A stretch of 64,000 nucleotides of DNA from Rhodopseudomonas palustris (GCF_034479375.1 NZ_CP140155.1:1116001-1180000), one strand, 5' to 3'; numbered from the stretch's first letter, positions 26,879 through 35,969 are shown. Notes: generated by a model not told the origin, from the sequence alone. Made by a program: numbers and translations.

Positions 26879-28893
26879 TGATGACAACGACAGGCTTGTA
26901 CAAGCGTTTCCGCACGCTGCTGATCGCCAACCGCGGCGAGATCGCCTGCCGCGTCATCCGCACCGCGCGGGCGATGGGGCTGCGCACCGTCGCTGTCTAT
27001 TCCGAAGCGGATTCCGGTGCGCTGCATGTCAGCGAGGCTGATGAGGCTGTGCTGCTGGGACCTGCGCGGGCGGCGGACAGCTACTTGAATATCGCGCGGA
27101 TCATCGAGGCCGCCAGGCAGACTGGCGCCGAGGCGGTGCATCCCGGCTACGGCTTCCTGTCGGAGAGCGCGGAGTTCGCGCAGGCCTGCGCCGACGCCGG
27201 CCTCGTCTTCGTCGGGCCGACGCCGCAGATGATCACCGCGATGGGTTCGAAATCGGGCTCCAAGGCGCTGATGGAAAAGGCCGGCGTGCCGCTCGTGCCG
27301 GGCTATCACGGCGCCGCGCAGGATGACGCGACGCTGGCCGCGGCCGCCGACAGGATCGGCTTCCCGGTGCTGGTGAAGGCGTCGGCCGGCGGCGGCGGTC
27401 GCGGCATGCGCGTCGTGCGCAAAGCGGATGAATTGTCCGAGGCGATCGTCAGCGCCAAGCGTGAGGCCAAGGCGGCGTTCGGCGACGATACGCTGCTGAT
27501 CGAGAAATACGTCGACAATCCGCGTCATATCGAGGTGCAGATCGTCGGCGACAGCCACGGCAATCTCGTCTCGCTGTTCGAGCGCGAATGCACGCTGCAG
27601 CGCCGGCACCAGAAGGTGATCGAGGAAGCGCCGTCGCCGACGCTCGACGCCGCCGGGCGCGACAAAGTCTGCGAGGCGGCTCGGCGCGCCGCGAGTGCGG
27701 TGAACTATGTCGGCGCCGGCACCATCGAATTCGTCTCCGACGGCCGCGACGTGTTCTTCATCGAGATGAACACCCGCCTGCAGGTCGAGCATCCGGTGAC
27801 CGAACTGATCTCGGGCGTCGATCTGGTCGAATGGCAGCTCCGCGTCGCGTTCGGCGAGGCATTGCCGATGACGCAGGACCAACTGACGCTCAACGGCCAC
27901 GCCATCGAGGCGCGGGTTTATGCGGAAAATCCGGCGAAGAACTTCATGCCGTCGGTCGGCAGGATCACGACCTGGCGCACGCCGCCCGAGATCGACGGCC
28001 TGCGCATCGACGCCGGCTATCGCGCCGGCGACAGCGTGTCGCCGTATTACGACGCGATGCTCGCCAAGGTGATCGCCTGGGCGCCGACGCGGGAGGCGGC
28101 GATCGACCGGCTCGACCGCGGGCTGAACGAGACCGACGTCCGCGGCGTCGTCACCAATATCCCCTTCCTGTCGGCGCTGGTGACGCATCCCGAAGTGCGC
28201 GCCAACGCGATCGACACCGGCTTCATCGAGCGCGATCTGGCGGCGCTGACCGCTGCGCCGGAGACGGTCGTTGATCTGGAACTGGCGACGGCGGTTGCCG
28301 CGATCCTGCGCGCCGAGGACGACGCCGCGCGATCCGAAGGGCCGTCGCCGTGGCGCGCGTCGGGCTGGATGCCGGTCGGCCGGCGCAAGCGCAGTTTCGT
28401 GTTCCGGCGCGGGCAGGGCCACGATCACAGCGATCATCAGGTTCAGCTCACCTATGGCGGCGGATCGTCGATGCTGACGATCGGCGGCAGCGAAATCGCG
28501 TTCGCTTGGTCGCAGAATGGCGACGGCATCGACGTGACGCTCGGCGAGACGCGCTCGCGCGTCAACGCGGTGGTCGACGGCCACGAACTCTATGTGCGCA
28601 CCCGCAACGGCCGGTTCGATCTGCACCTCGTCGATCCGTTTGGCGGCGAGAGCGAGGAGGCCGTCGGCGAGGACAAGATCGTCGCGCCGCTGCCCGGCAC
28701 CGTGGTGGCGCTGCTCGCGGAGGTCGGCGCCAAGCTCGACAAGGGCGCGGCGATCCTGACGCTCGAAGTGATGAAGATGGAGCAGACCCTGCGCGCGCCG
28801 TTCGCCGGGACGTTGACGGCGCTGAAGTGCAAGGTCGGCGACATAGTCCAGGAAGGCGCCGAACTCGCCGAGATCGAGCCGGACCCTGAATAA
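26878..28893 (+). CDS. mccA: Methylcrotonyl-CoA carboxylase alpha (biotin) subunit
   Basis: ATP-dependent carboxylation of biotin. The 671-residue protein has the biotin carboxylase N-terminal domain (LLIANRGEIACRV), ATP-grasp with KASAGGGGRGMRVV, the HIEVQIVGDSHG and MNTRLQVEHPVTE motifs, a linker from about 450 to 590, and the C-terminal biotinyl domain with the acceptor lysine in LEVMKMEQ. Two ATG codons lie in tandem at 26878 and 26881; the first overlaps the mccB stop as TAATG, so translation is coupled. Confidence 0.94.
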   Translation: MMTTTGLYKRFRTLLIANRGEIACRVIRTARAMGLRTVAVYSEADSGALHVSEADEAVLLGPARAADSYLNIARIIEAARQTGAEAVHPGYGFLSESAEFAQACADAGLVFVGPTPQMITAMGSKSGSKALMEKAGVPLVPGYHGAAQDDATLAAAADRIGFPVLVKASAGGGGRGMRVVRKADELSEAIVSAKREAKAAFGDDTLLIEKYVDNPRHIEVQIVGDSHGNLVSLFERECTLQRRHQKVIEEAPSPTLDAAGRDKVCEAARRAASAVNYVGAGTIEFVSDGRDVFFIEMNTRLQVEHPVTELISGVDLVEWQLRVAFGEALPMTQDQLTLNGHAIEARVYAENPAKNFMPSVGRITTWRTPPEIDGLRIDAGYRAGDSVSPYYDAMLAKVIAWAPTREAAIDRLDRGLNETDVRGVVTNIPFLSALVTHPEVRANAIDTGFIERDLAALTAAPETVVDLELATAVAAILRAEDDAARSEGPSPWRASGWMPVGRRKRSFVFRRGQGHDHSDHQVQLTYGGGSSMLTIGGSEIAFAWSQNGDGIDVTLGETRSRVNAVVDGHELYVRTRNGRFDLHLVDPFGGESEEAVGEDKIVAPLPGTVVALLAEVGAKLDKGAAILTLEVMKMEQTLRAPFAGTLTALKCKVGDIVQEGAELAEIEPDPE

Positions 28894-28903
28894 TTGCCAT
28901 CGC

Positions 28904-28992
28904 CGTCATGGCCGGGCTCGTCCCGGCCATCCACGTTCTTTAACGCTGTTCGGCTGAAGACGTGGATGGCCGGCACAAGGCCGGCCATGACG
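28904..28992. repeat. Extragenic palindromic repeat, CGTCATGGCCGG family
   Basis: An 89-bp inverted repeat between mccA and mvaB. The arms CGTCATGGCCGGGCT.. and ..AAGGCCGGCCATGACG pair, as do ATCCACGT and ACGTGGAT. The same family occurs at 5888, 44392 and 50397. It sits inside a likely operon and would form a hairpin in the mRNA. Confidence 0.85.
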
Positions 28993-29012
28993 TGATACTT
29001 CGGAGTAGTCCA

Positions 29013-29918
29013 ATGACCGACACCATCCGCATCGTCGAAGTCGGCCCGCGCGACGGGCTGCAGAACGAGAAGACGCCGGTCAGCGTCGCCGATCGGATCG
29101 CCTTTGTCGAAGCGTTGGTAAGCGCGGGGCTTTCCACCGTCGAAGTCGGCGCGTTCGTATCGCCGAAGGCGGTGCCGCAGATGCAAGGCTCCGACGAGGT
29201 GCTGCGCGCATCGTTGAAGCTGCAAGGCGAATTCCACGTGCTGGTGCCGAACGAGAAGGGCTACGAGGCGGCGCGCGCCGCCGGCGCGCGGGTCGTCGCG
29301 GTGTTCGCCTCGGCGTCCGAAGGGTTCTCGCGCGCCAATATCAACTGCTCGGTGGCGGAATCGATCGAGCGCTTCAAGCCGGTGATCGCTCGCGCCCAGG
29401 CCGACAATGTCAAAGTGCGCGGCTATGTCTCCTGCGTGCTCGGCTGTCCGTTCGACGGGGACGTGCCGGTGCAGGCGGTGGTCGACGCCGCGACAACGCT
29501 GTGGGATCTCGGCTGCTACGAGATCTCGCTCGGCGACACGATCGGCGTCGGCACGCCGAACAAGGTCCGCGAACTGCTGCGCGCCTGCGCCGAGGCGGTG
29601 CCGATGGCCTCGCTGGCGATGCATTTCCACGACACCTACGGCCAGGCACTCGCCAATCTCTATGCCGGCCTGGAGGAGGGCGCGCGCGTCATCGACAGCG
29701 CCGCCGGCGGCCTCGGCGGCTGCCCCTACGCCCCGGGCGCCACCGGCAATGTCGCCACCGAGGACGTGGTGTACATGCTGGAGGGCATGGGGATCGCGAC
29801 CGGCGTCGACATGGACAAGCTCGTCGCCGCGACCAACAGCGTCGCCTCGCTGCTCGGCCGCCCGCCGGTGAGCCGCGTGGTCAATGCGCTGAACGCGAAG
29901 CGAAAGCGGGCGAGTTAG
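29013..29918 (+). CDS. mvaB: Hydroxymethylglutaryl-CoA lyase
   Basis: Splits HMG-CoA to acetyl-CoA and acetoacetate, the last step of leucine catabolism. The 301-residue TIM-barrel protein begins with the substrate/metal motif EVGPRDGLQNE and has HFHDTYGQ (metal histidines) and the active-site cysteine loop GGLGGCPYAPGATGN. ATG 29013 matches the family; an upstream in-frame start would run into the palindromic repeat. Together with mccB and mccA it makes the route from 3-methylcrotonyl-CoA, except the hydratase, which is not in the window. Confidence 0.95.
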   Translation: MTDTIRIVEVGPRDGLQNEKTPVSVADRIAFVEALVSAGLSTVEVGAFVSPKAVPQMQGSDEVLRASLKLQGEFHVLVPNEKGYEAARAAGARVVAVFASASEGFSRANINCSVAESIERFKPVIARAQADNVKVRGYVSCVLGCPFDGDVPVQAVVDAATTLWDLGCYEISLGDTIGVGTPNKVRELLRACAEAVPMASLAMHFHDTYGQALANLYAGLEEGARVIDSAAGGLGGCPYAPGATGNVATEDVVYMLEGMGIATGVDMDKLVAATNSVASLLGRPPVSRVVNALNAKRKRAS

Positions 29919-30040
29919 CGCGCTCGTAGGCGGAGCCGAGCGTCGGCAAGCCCAGGCGGAGGTGTTCGATGCCGCACGTGCGATGCTGCGGCGCACCCGA
30001 ATGATCGCGGTCGTCGTCGGCAATTATTCCCTGTCCGCGC

Positions 30041-30066
30041 GTAACAAACCCATCGCTGTGTCCGTC
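30041..30066 (+). promoter_or_regulatory. Possible ECF-sigma promoter of the penta-MxKDx gene
   Basis: GTAAC at 30041-30045 and CGTC at 30063-30066 are spaced by 17 bases, 57 bases upstream of the ATG. GTAAC-type -35 boxes are used by SigF/EcfF-like ECF factors in alphaproteobacteria. Pattern match only. Confidence 0.35.
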
Positions 30067-30122
30067 TGGACTTGTAGCGGCGCTCGCCGCGTCCCGATCG
30101 TTTGCAACAGGATGACAGCAAC

Positions 30123-30374
30123 ATGACCATCAGCACCCGCATCGCCCTCGGCGTTTCCGCCGCCGCGCTTTCGCTCAGCCTCGCTTTCGCGCCGGCGGCC
30201 TTCGCCATGGACAAGACGGACAACATGAAGAAGGACACGATGTCCAAGGATTCCATGGCGAAGGACTCCATGTCCAAGGACGGCATGAAGAAGGACACGA
30301 TGTCGAAAGACGGCATGAAGAAGGACGACGGCATGCACAAGGACAGCATGTCGAAGGACGGCATGAAGAAGTAA
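30123..30374 (+). CDS. Penta-MxKDx repeat secreted protein
   Basis: An 83-residue exported protein. The signal peptide (IALGVSAAALSLSLAFAPAA) ends near AFAMD and the whole mature part is a run of MxKDx pentads (MKKDT MSKDS MAKDS MSKDG and so on, about eleven with one irregular unit). This defines the penta-MxKDx family, which is methionine-, lysine- and aspartate-rich; roles in metal or oxidant buffering have been suggested for such compositions, but none is proven here. ATG 30123 is chosen over 30102 because the signal peptide starts there. A strong hairpin follows the gene. Confidence 0.85.
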   Translation: MTISTRIALGVSAAALSLSLAFAPAAFAMDKTDNMKKDTMSKDSMAKDSMSKDGMKKDTMSKDGMKKDDGMHKDSMSKDGMKK

Positions 30375-30397
30375 GCGCGGTCCGTCCGGCGCGTTCC

Positions 30398-30433
30398 GAC
30401 ACGGTCGGCCCGGATCGCCGGGCCGATCGTGTC
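30398..30433. terminator. Hairpin between convergent genes
   Basis: A 16-bp stem with a single G-T mismatch (GACACGGTCGGCCCGG / CCGGGCCGATCGTGTC) and a 4-base loop, placed between the penta-MxKDx gene and the convergent GrlR-like gene, whose stop codon it touches. No long T run, so a bidirectional hairpin-type terminator is likely. Confidence 0.65.
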
Positions 30434-30782
30434 AGCCGATGTCGGCGAGCCGGCGCAGCGTGGCGCGGAAGCTGACGCTGCGGCTGCCGACCAGCGACGT
30501 GCCGAAGACTTCGGAGCGATCGTCGGCGAATGTGCCGGTGAAGCCGGTCGTGACCTCGCGACCGGCGAACACCGGCCGGGCCAGGGTCTCTGCGTAGGGC
30601 GTGTGCTGGCGGGTCAGCAACTCGCCCTTCCAATGGCCGTCGCCGATCGTGTAGTCGCCGACCGTCCAGAAATACGGATCGCCACCGAGCAGTTTGCCGT
30701 CGCGCAGGATGATGATTCCGTTGGACCAGCCACGGACTCCGTCGAGCATCCTGATGTGAATCGAATACAACCCGTTTCGCAT
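30432..30782 (-). CDS. GrlR-like small regulatory protein
   Basis: A 116-residue soluble protein resembling the GrlR fold, an eight-stranded lipocalin-like barrel. Visible features are the start MRNGLYSIHIRMLDG, then GIIILRDGKLLGGDPYFW and GDGHWKGELL. In enterohaemorrhagic E. coli GrlR binds and inhibits the activator GrlA of type III secretion; the many rhizobial homologues are uncharacterised and no type III system is in this window. ATG 30782 is chosen because the conserved fold begins there. Confidence 0.65.
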   Translation of the reverse strand: MRNGLYSIHIRMLDGVRGWSNGIIILRDGKLLGGDPYFWTVGDYTIGDGHWKGELLTRQHTPYAETLARPVFAGREVTTGFTGTFADDRSEVFGTSLVGSRSVSFRATLRRLADIG

Positions 30783-30967
30783 CGCGCCACTGCCCCGCTG
30801 CAGCTTACCGCCCGGAGCGGTGCGCGCAATGCGTGAAGTGGCGGGAGCGGGCGCGGCGCGCGTGTTCCCGGGCGCGCGAGTTCCGTCCGATGGTTGTGAT
30901 ACGGGCCTGTTGCGTCTAGAACGGGGCCTCGATCGCGATCGATCCGACCTTTTCGAGGACAATCCCG

Positions 30968-31432
30968 ATGCCTTTCGCCCCCCGTGCCGGCGCCATGCTG
31001 GCCATCGCTCTCGTCGCGGCCCTGTCCGCAACCGCGACCCTGACAACGAGTACCCCCGCAATGTCCGAAACTGCCAAGACCGTCACCACGCCCTCCGGCC
31101 TCAAGATCGAGGAGTCCACCGTCGGCACCGGCGCATCGCCCGCGCGCGGCCAGATCTGCGTGATGCACTATACCGGCTGGCTGTACGAGAATGGCGTCAA
31201 GGGCAAGAAATTCGACTCGTCGGTCGATCGCAACGAGCCGTTCGAATTCCCGATCGGGATGGGACGCGTGATCAAGGGCTGGGACGAGGGCGTCGCGAGC
31301 ATGAAGGTCGGCGGCAAGCGCACGCTGATCATCCCGCCCGAACTCGGCTACGGCGCGCGCGGCGCCGGCGGCGTGATTCCGCCGAATGCCACTCTCATCT
31401 TCGAAGTGGAACTGCTCGGCGTGAAGGGCTGA
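30968..31432 (+). CDS. Exported FKBP-type peptidyl-prolyl isomerase
   Basis: A 154-residue periplasmic proline isomerase. A signal peptide ([16 protein letters not shown] region, residues 10-25) precedes one FKBP domain: [44 protein letters not shown] and [20 protein letters not shown], all at the usual active-site positions. It is a single-domain enzyme without the dimerisation arm of FkpA. The promoter region is the 185-base gap shared with the divergent GrlR-like gene. Confidence 0.92.
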   Translation: MPFAPRAGAMLAIALVAALSATATLTTSTPAMSETAKTVTTPSGLKIEESTVGTGASPARGQICVMHYTGWLYENGVKGKKFDSSVDRNEPFEFPIGMGRVIKGWDEGVASMKVGGKRTLIIPPELGYGARGAGGVIPPNATLIFEVELLGVKG

Positions 31433-31448
31433 TCGTTCGAACGGATCG

Positions 31449-31478
31449 TGCAGCCGCTCGCCTTCGCAGGCGGCTGCA
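31449..31478. terminator. Hairpin between convergent genes
   Basis: A 9-bp perfect stem TGCAGCCGC/GCGGCTGCA with a 12-base loop in the 60-base gap between the FKBP gene and the convergent hypothetical gene. T run lacking. Confidence 0.45.
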
Positions 31479-31492
31479 GATCGCCGGCCGGC

Positions 31493-31831
31493 TTACGGGC
31501 GGCCGCAATAGACCAGGATGCTGCTCGCTTTGGTGCCGCAGCTTGCGGTAAGGACGCCGTTCTCGACCCGCAGGGCGTCGGCAAACCGTCCTTTGCTGCC
31601 GCTGACGCAGATCGCCGACAGCAGGGTCTCGCCCGACTCGCACGACACCGGGCAACCGTCCGAGGCGCAACTGGAAGAGGTGAGGGTCTTGAGCGGGCTG
31701 ACCGGGGCGAGCGCGATCGCTGACGGTCCGGTCGCCTCGTTCGATGCGACGTTCTCCTGCTTGGAGCTCATGGCGGCGAAGACAATAACTGCGGCGGCGA
31801 TGAGCGCCACGACGAACATCGGAATTTTCAT
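31493..31831 (-). CDS. Hypothetical membrane-anchored Cys-rich protein
   Basis: 112 residues: an N-terminal hydrophobic segment (MFVVALIAAAVIVFAAM) that could be a signal anchor, then a periplasmic part with six cysteines (SCASDGC, SCESGETLL, IC, SCG, YCGRP). GAGG lies eight bases ahead of ATG 31831. Even cysteine number in a periplasmic domain suggests disulfides. I do not recognise the family. Confidence 0.65.
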   Translation of the reverse strand: MKIPMFVVALIAAAVIVFAAMSSKQENVASNEATGPSAIALAPVSPLKTLTSSSCASDGCPVSCESGETLLSAICVSGSKGRFADALRVENGVLTASCGTKASSILVYCGRP

Positions 31832-32058
31832 GTCCAACCTCATTCCTCGAAATGGCATCACGCCAGGAACCGGGTCAGCATAGTCCCGCGCTTCCGAATT
31901 GGAAGTGATCGCAATCAATGACTCGACGCCTCATTCGACAAACTACCAGATGGTACTATCGTCCGTGTTTCGGGCAACAGGTATATGTTCGTCACGGAAT
32001 TGGCGGACGGTTGTGGCTCGAATGCTCCGTTTCGTGGTTTGAGAACTGAAATAGCAAG

Positions 32059-32862
32059 ATGGATGACCATCCAGATACCGGTGAGGCCGATCAAGTCCAT
32101 CACCACGCGCTCGACCGCATCGCGCATGTGGCGCTGCGCGCCGGCGCGATCCTGGCGCAGAGCGGTGCCTCGGTTCGCGTCGTCCACGAGGGCGCGCTGA
32201 TGATCGCCGGCGGGCTCGGCGTCGAGGTGCTGGGCATGCGTTCCGGCTACGCCTCGTTCGAGATCACGCTGGAGCGCGGCCGCCACACCATCACGCGCAT
32301 GATGCAGATCGGCCCCCACGGCGTGAACCACCGGCTCGATTTCGCGGTGCGCGACCTGGTGCTGCGCGCTTCGCGTGGAGGAATGACGCCGGAGGAGATC
32401 GAGAGCGAGCTCGATCGGCTGCAGCGCGACACGCCGCGGCATCCGCCGTGGCTGGTGGCGATCGCCACCGGCGCGGCCTGCGCCGCATTCGGCCGGTTGC
32501 TCGGCGCCGACTGGCTGTCGTTCGTGCCGATGCTGGCGGCGGCGGGAATCGGGCAGCGGATCCGGCACTGGCTGCTCGGGCGTCGGGTCAACGTGTTCGT
32601 GGTCGCCGCGATCATCGGCTGCATTGCCGCGACGCTCGGCGGCCTCGGCGCGCGGCTGGCCGGCAGCGGCACAATCGAGCTGGCGATGATGGCGTCCATC
32701 CTGTTGCTGGTGCCGGGCGTGCCGTCGACCAATGCGCAGACCGACGTGCTCGACGGCTATCCGACGATGGGCAGCGCCCGCGCAGTCTGGGTGATCATGA
32801 TCATGGTGTTCGCCGTGACCGGGCTGTGGGTCGCCGAATTCGTGCTGAGGATCCACGTGTGA
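32059..32862 (+). CDS. Threonine/serine exporter, ThrE N-terminal-type subunit
   Basis: 267 residues of the ThrE/DUF1212 family. The cytoplasmic N-terminal half includes the signature ALRAGAILAQSGASVRVVHE, and the second half has about five membrane helices (AAIIGCIAATLGGLGARLA, MASILLLVPGVPSTNA). In the split form this subunit works with a small DUF3815 partner, here the next gene, which overlaps it by GTGA. Export of threonine and serine is the family role; the true substrate is not proven. Confidence 0.85.
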   Translation: MDDHPDTGEADQVHHHALDRIAHVALRAGAILAQSGASVRVVHEGALMIAGGLGVEVLGMRSGYASFEITLERGRHTITRMMQIGPHGVNHRLDFAVRDLVLRASRGGMTPEEIESELDRLQRDTPRHPPWLVAIATGAACAAFGRLLGADWLSFVPMLAAAGIGQRIRHWLLGRRVNVFVVAAIIGCIAATLGGLGARLAGSGTIELAMMASILLLVPGVPSTNAQTDVLDGYPTMGSARAVWVIMIMVFAVTGLWVAEFVLRIHV

Positions 32863-33338
32863 CCGACGATCTGATCGCGATGCTTCCTCATCTCGCGCAC
32901 CAGGCCGCGTTCGGTGCGATCGCCGCGGCGGGCTTCGGCGTGCTGTTCAATTTCGGCTGGCGGTCGCTGGCGTGGTGCGCGGTCGCCGGCGCGCTGGCGC
33001 TCGGCATCCGCACCTTCAGCCAGAAGCACGGCGCGAGCCTCGAGGCCGCGACCTTCCTCGCCGCGATCGGCACCTCCTGCATCGCAATTCTGGGGCGGCG
33101 CTGGCTCGGCATCGCCTGCCACGCCATCGCGCTCGCCGGCTGCATTCCGATGGTGCCGGGCGCGTTCTTCGGCCAGGCGCTGCTCGGCTACATCTCGGTG
33201 GCCGCCGATACGTCGGGCCAGTCGGTCGGTCAACTCGTCGGGTCGGCGCAGGCTTTCATTCGCGTCGTTTCGATCGTCGGCGCGATCGGCGCGGGGCTGG
33301 CGATTCCGGCCTATCTGTTGCGGAGCCGGCAGTTCTGA
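32859..33338 (+). CDS. Threonine/serine exporter, small ThrE_2 (DUF3815) subunit
   Basis: 159 residues with four to five hydrophobic helices and no large soluble part, matching the C-terminal half of full-length ThrE. GTG start at 32859 overlaps the stop of the first subunit (GTGA), so the two are translationally coupled. The helix pattern LAAIGTSCIAILGRRW and GCIPMVPGAFFGQALLGY fits the family. Confidence 0.85.
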   Translation: MTDDLIAMLPHLAHQAAFGAIAAAGFGVLFNFGWRSLAWCAVAGALALGIRTFSQKHGASLEAATFLAAIGTSCIAILGRRWLGIACHAIALAGCIPMVPGAFFGQALLGYISVAADTSGQSVGQLVGSAQAFIRVVSIVGAIGAGLAIPAYLLRSRQF

Positions 33339-33384
33339 GCAACGCTGCCGCGCCCGACGTCAACGCCGCCCCGAGAGTCGATCG

Positions 33385-34506
33385 ATGAAAATTGCGTTCG
33401 CCATCGTCACGTTGTTCTCCGCCGGCGGTCTGCAGCGGGACTGCATGGCGATCGCGTCGCGCCTCATGGCGCGCGGCCACGAGGTGACGATCTTCGCCGA
33501 ACGGAAGAAGGGCGAGATTCCGGAGGGGCTGCACGTCGAATTGTTGCCCAACCGCGCCTTCAGCAATCACCGTCGCGATCTGACATTCGCGGAGGCGGTG
33601 GTCGAGCGCTGCGAGGGCCGGTTCGATCGGGTCGTCGGCTTCGGCAAGCTGCTCGGCCTCGACGTGCTGTATTGCGCCGATCCGTGCCTCGCCGCGCGCC
33701 GCGTCGGCTGGCTGGCGAAATGGAGCGCGCGTCGCCGGATCCAATTGCTGCTCGAAGCCGACAGCTTCCGGCAGGGGCAGAAGACGGCCTGCATGCTGCT
33801 GAGCGAGAACCAGGCGCGTGACTTTCGCAGCGTCTGGTCGACCGAGCCGGACCGCATCACCATTCTGCCGCCGACCATCGATCCCGGCCGTCGGCACGCC
33901 GAATATCGCACCGACGGCACGCGCGAGCGGCTGCGCGAGGGCCTTGGGATCGCCGCCACGGATCAGCTCTGGCTCGCGATCGCGAACCAGCCGAGCGTGA
34001 AGGGACTCGATCGGACGCTGACGGCACTGAAGGAGTCCGGTTCGGCACGATTGGTGATCGCCGGGATCAAGCAGGGCACCAAGCAGGCCGGGCAGGTGCT
34101 GAGCTGGGCCCGCGGCGTCAGCGTCGCCGATCGTGTCCAGTTGCTCGGCTTCCGCGCCGACATTCCGGAACTGATGGCGGCTGCCGATCTGCTGCTTCAC
34201 CCGGCACGATACGACACCACGGGGACCGTGATTCTCGAAAGCCTGATCAACGGCTTGCCGGTGATCACCACGGCCGAATGCGGCTACGCGCCCCACGTCG
34301 TCAAGGCGAAGGCCGGGCAGGTGATTTCGACCCCGTTCACCCAGGAGGCGCTGACCGCGGCTCTCGCGGCGGCGGCCCCGGATTCACAGCGCGATCGCTG
34401 GAGCGCGAACGGCATCGCCTACGGCGTCGCGGAGGATCTCTATCGCGGGCTCGACAGGGCCGCCGACATCATCGAGAACCCGGAGCGCCTGACGGCCGGC
34501 CGGTGA
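33385..34506 (+). CDS. Glycosyltransferase family 4 (WaaG-like)
   Basis: A 373-residue GT-B glycosyltransferase. The N-terminal domain starts MKIAFAIVTLFSAGGLQRD, with the glycine-rich acceptor loop; the C-terminal GT4 domain has the donor-site glutamates in TGTVILESLINGLPVITTAECGY. WaaG adds the first glucose to the lipopolysaccharide core; the same sugar and site here are inference. It lies 46 bases after the ThrE pair and 62 bases before a second sugar-transferase-like gene. Confidence 0.85.
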   Translation: MKIAFAIVTLFSAGGLQRDCMAIASRLMARGHEVTIFAERKKGEIPEGLHVELLPNRAFSNHRRDLTFAEAVVERCEGRFDRVVGFGKLLGLDVLYCADPCLAARRVGWLAKWSARRRIQLLLEADSFRQGQKTACMLLSENQARDFRSVWSTEPDRITILPPTIDPGRRHAEYRTDGTRERLREGLGIAATDQLWLAIANQPSVKGLDRTLTALKESGSARLVIAGIKQGTKQAGQVLSWARGVSVADRVQLLGFRADIPELMAAADLLLHPARYDTTGTVILESLINGLPVITTAECGYAPHVVKAKAGQVISTPFTQEALTAALAAAAPDSQRDRWSANGIAYGVAEDLYRGLDRAADIIENPERLTAGR

Positions 34507-34568
34507 CGGCCCGCGGCATCTCCGCCGCGCGCAGCCCGACCACATACCAAGACAATGACGGACCCAGC

Positions 34569-35477
34569 ATGCCGAAACCGTTGAGCGAGTATACCTGGGC
34601 CGACTGGCAGCGCCTGCGCCCGGTGTCGCACGGCATCAAGACCGCGCGCTATCGATGGATCGACAGACAATATCGGCGCGCGCCCGCGCGGGTCGGCGAT
34701 CCAGCCGCGGTGGCCCGCAGCATCGCCGGCCGCAAGGTGCTGGTGACGGTCGCCTATATGGACCCGGAGGCGATCGAGCTGCAGGCGACGCTGCTGCGGC
34801 ATTTCTTTCCCGATACATTGTATGTCGTGGTCGACAATTCGCCGGAGGACGAAGTCGCATCGCAGATCGAGCGCGTCGCTCGGGCGCACGGCGTGGACTA
34901 TCTGCGCGCGCCCGAAAATCCGTGGAAGAAGAGCAGCCGGTCACACGGCATCGCGCTGAACTGGATCTGGCACAATGTGCTGCGGCCCGGCGCGCCGGAG
35001 GCGTTCGGCCTGCTCGACCACGACCTGTTTCCGACCGCGCCGGAGGATCCATTCGCGCCGCTGGCGACGCAGGACTTCTACGGCTATGTGCGCTTCGCCG
35101 AGCCGGCCAATGGGCGATGGTTTCTGTGGGCCGGCTTCAGCATGATGCGCCATGCCGCGGTGCGCGATCTCGATCTCGATTTCGGCCAGGACTGGTTCAT
35201 CGGTCTCGACACCGGCGGCGCCAATTGGGGGCCGCTGTACAGCCGCTACGATCTCCGCGAACTCGTGCAATCGCCGTCGCGCTTCGTGGCGTATCGCGAC
35301 GGCATCGGCACCTATGACGGCCCGCTGCAATGGTGCGGCCCATGGCTGCACGAAGTCGGCCAGATGGGCGAGTCCGAGGTGATGCGCGACAAGCGCCGCG
35401 TCGTGAAGGACATTCTCGCGCCGCATCTCGACGCGGCGCGGGCAGGGCCGGCTCCGGCGATCAGCGCGGAGCGGTGA
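34569..35477 (+). CDS. Glycosyltransferase-like protein
   Basis: A 302-residue soluble protein. It has a nucleotide-sugar-transferase-like start to the fold (VLVTVAYMDPEAIELQ, then YVVVDNSPED), an acceptor-like block AHGVDYLRAPEN and a metal-site candidate FGLLDHDLFPTAPEDPF, comparable to the DxD strand of GT-A enzymes. I know no characterised homologue. Position directly after a GT4 gene suggests joint action on lipopolysaccharide or a capsule. ATG 34569 has no strong ribosome site. Confidence 0.55.
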   Translation: MPKPLSEYTWADWQRLRPVSHGIKTARYRWIDRQYRRAPARVGDPAAVARSIAGRKVLVTVAYMDPEAIELQATLLRHFFPDTLYVVVDNSPEDEVASQIERVARAHGVDYLRAPENPWKKSSRSHGIALNWIWHNVLRPGAPEAFGLLDHDLFPTAPEDPFAPLATQDFYGYVRFAEPANGRWFLWAGFSMMRHAAVRDLDLDFGQDWFIGLDTGGANWGPLYSRYDLRELVQSPSRFVAYRDGIGTYDGPLQWCGPWLHEVGQMGESEVMRDKRRVVKDILAPHLDAARAGPAPAISAER

Positions 35478-35489
35478 TACAAGGTCGCC

Positions 35490-35969
35490 TCACGTCAGCT
35501 TGCGATAAGTGACATGCGCGGTCGCGAACGGAATGCCGGCGCGGCCGGCGCTGCCGCGCACCATGCAGGCGTTGTCGTCGATCCGGTAGAACCAGTCGTC
35601 GAAATTGAGCTTGGTGGTCGAGCCGTCCTTCTGCGGGGTTTCGCGGGTGTACTGCCAATGGAAGGCGCAGCCGGCCTGTTCGCCCTTGGCCTCGCCGTCG
35701 AGCCGCGGCTCAACGCCGCTGTAGTTGCCCGGCGCGAGCTTGCGGATGGTCCAGTTCAGCGTGTCGACATGGCCATCGTCGAACCGGTAGGTCTCGGTGA
35801 AGTGGACCGCCTGGGTGGCGGCGTCCCATCTGCCTTCGGCCGTGATCGTGGCGCGCTTCTGCAGCCCGCCGATCAGGCTCTCCAGCACGCCCCAGCCTTC
35901 CAGCCGGCCGTTGAAGAATTCCTCGGGCAGAAACGCGGGCGTGGTGCCTTTGAAATCGTCGATGGACAT
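35490..35969 (-). CDS. DUF3833-family protein
   Basis: 159 residues; the start SIDDFKGTTPAF followed by FFNGRLEGWGV and TETYRFDDGHVDTLNW fits DUF3833, a lipocalin-like beta-barrel family. Many members are lipoproteins, but this one has no signal peptide. Function unknown. It converges on the glycosyltransferase-like gene with 12 bases between the stops and has its ATG at 35969 ahead of GGAGACGACC. Confidence 0.7.
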   Translation of the reverse strand: MSIDDFKGTTPAFLPEEFFNGRLEGWGVLESLIGGLQKRATITAEGRWDAATQAVHFTETYRFDDGHVDTLNWTIRKLAPGNYSGVEPRLDGEAKGEQAGCAFHWQYTRETPQKDGSTTKLNFDDWFYRIDDNACMVRGSAGRAGIPFATAHVTYRKLT

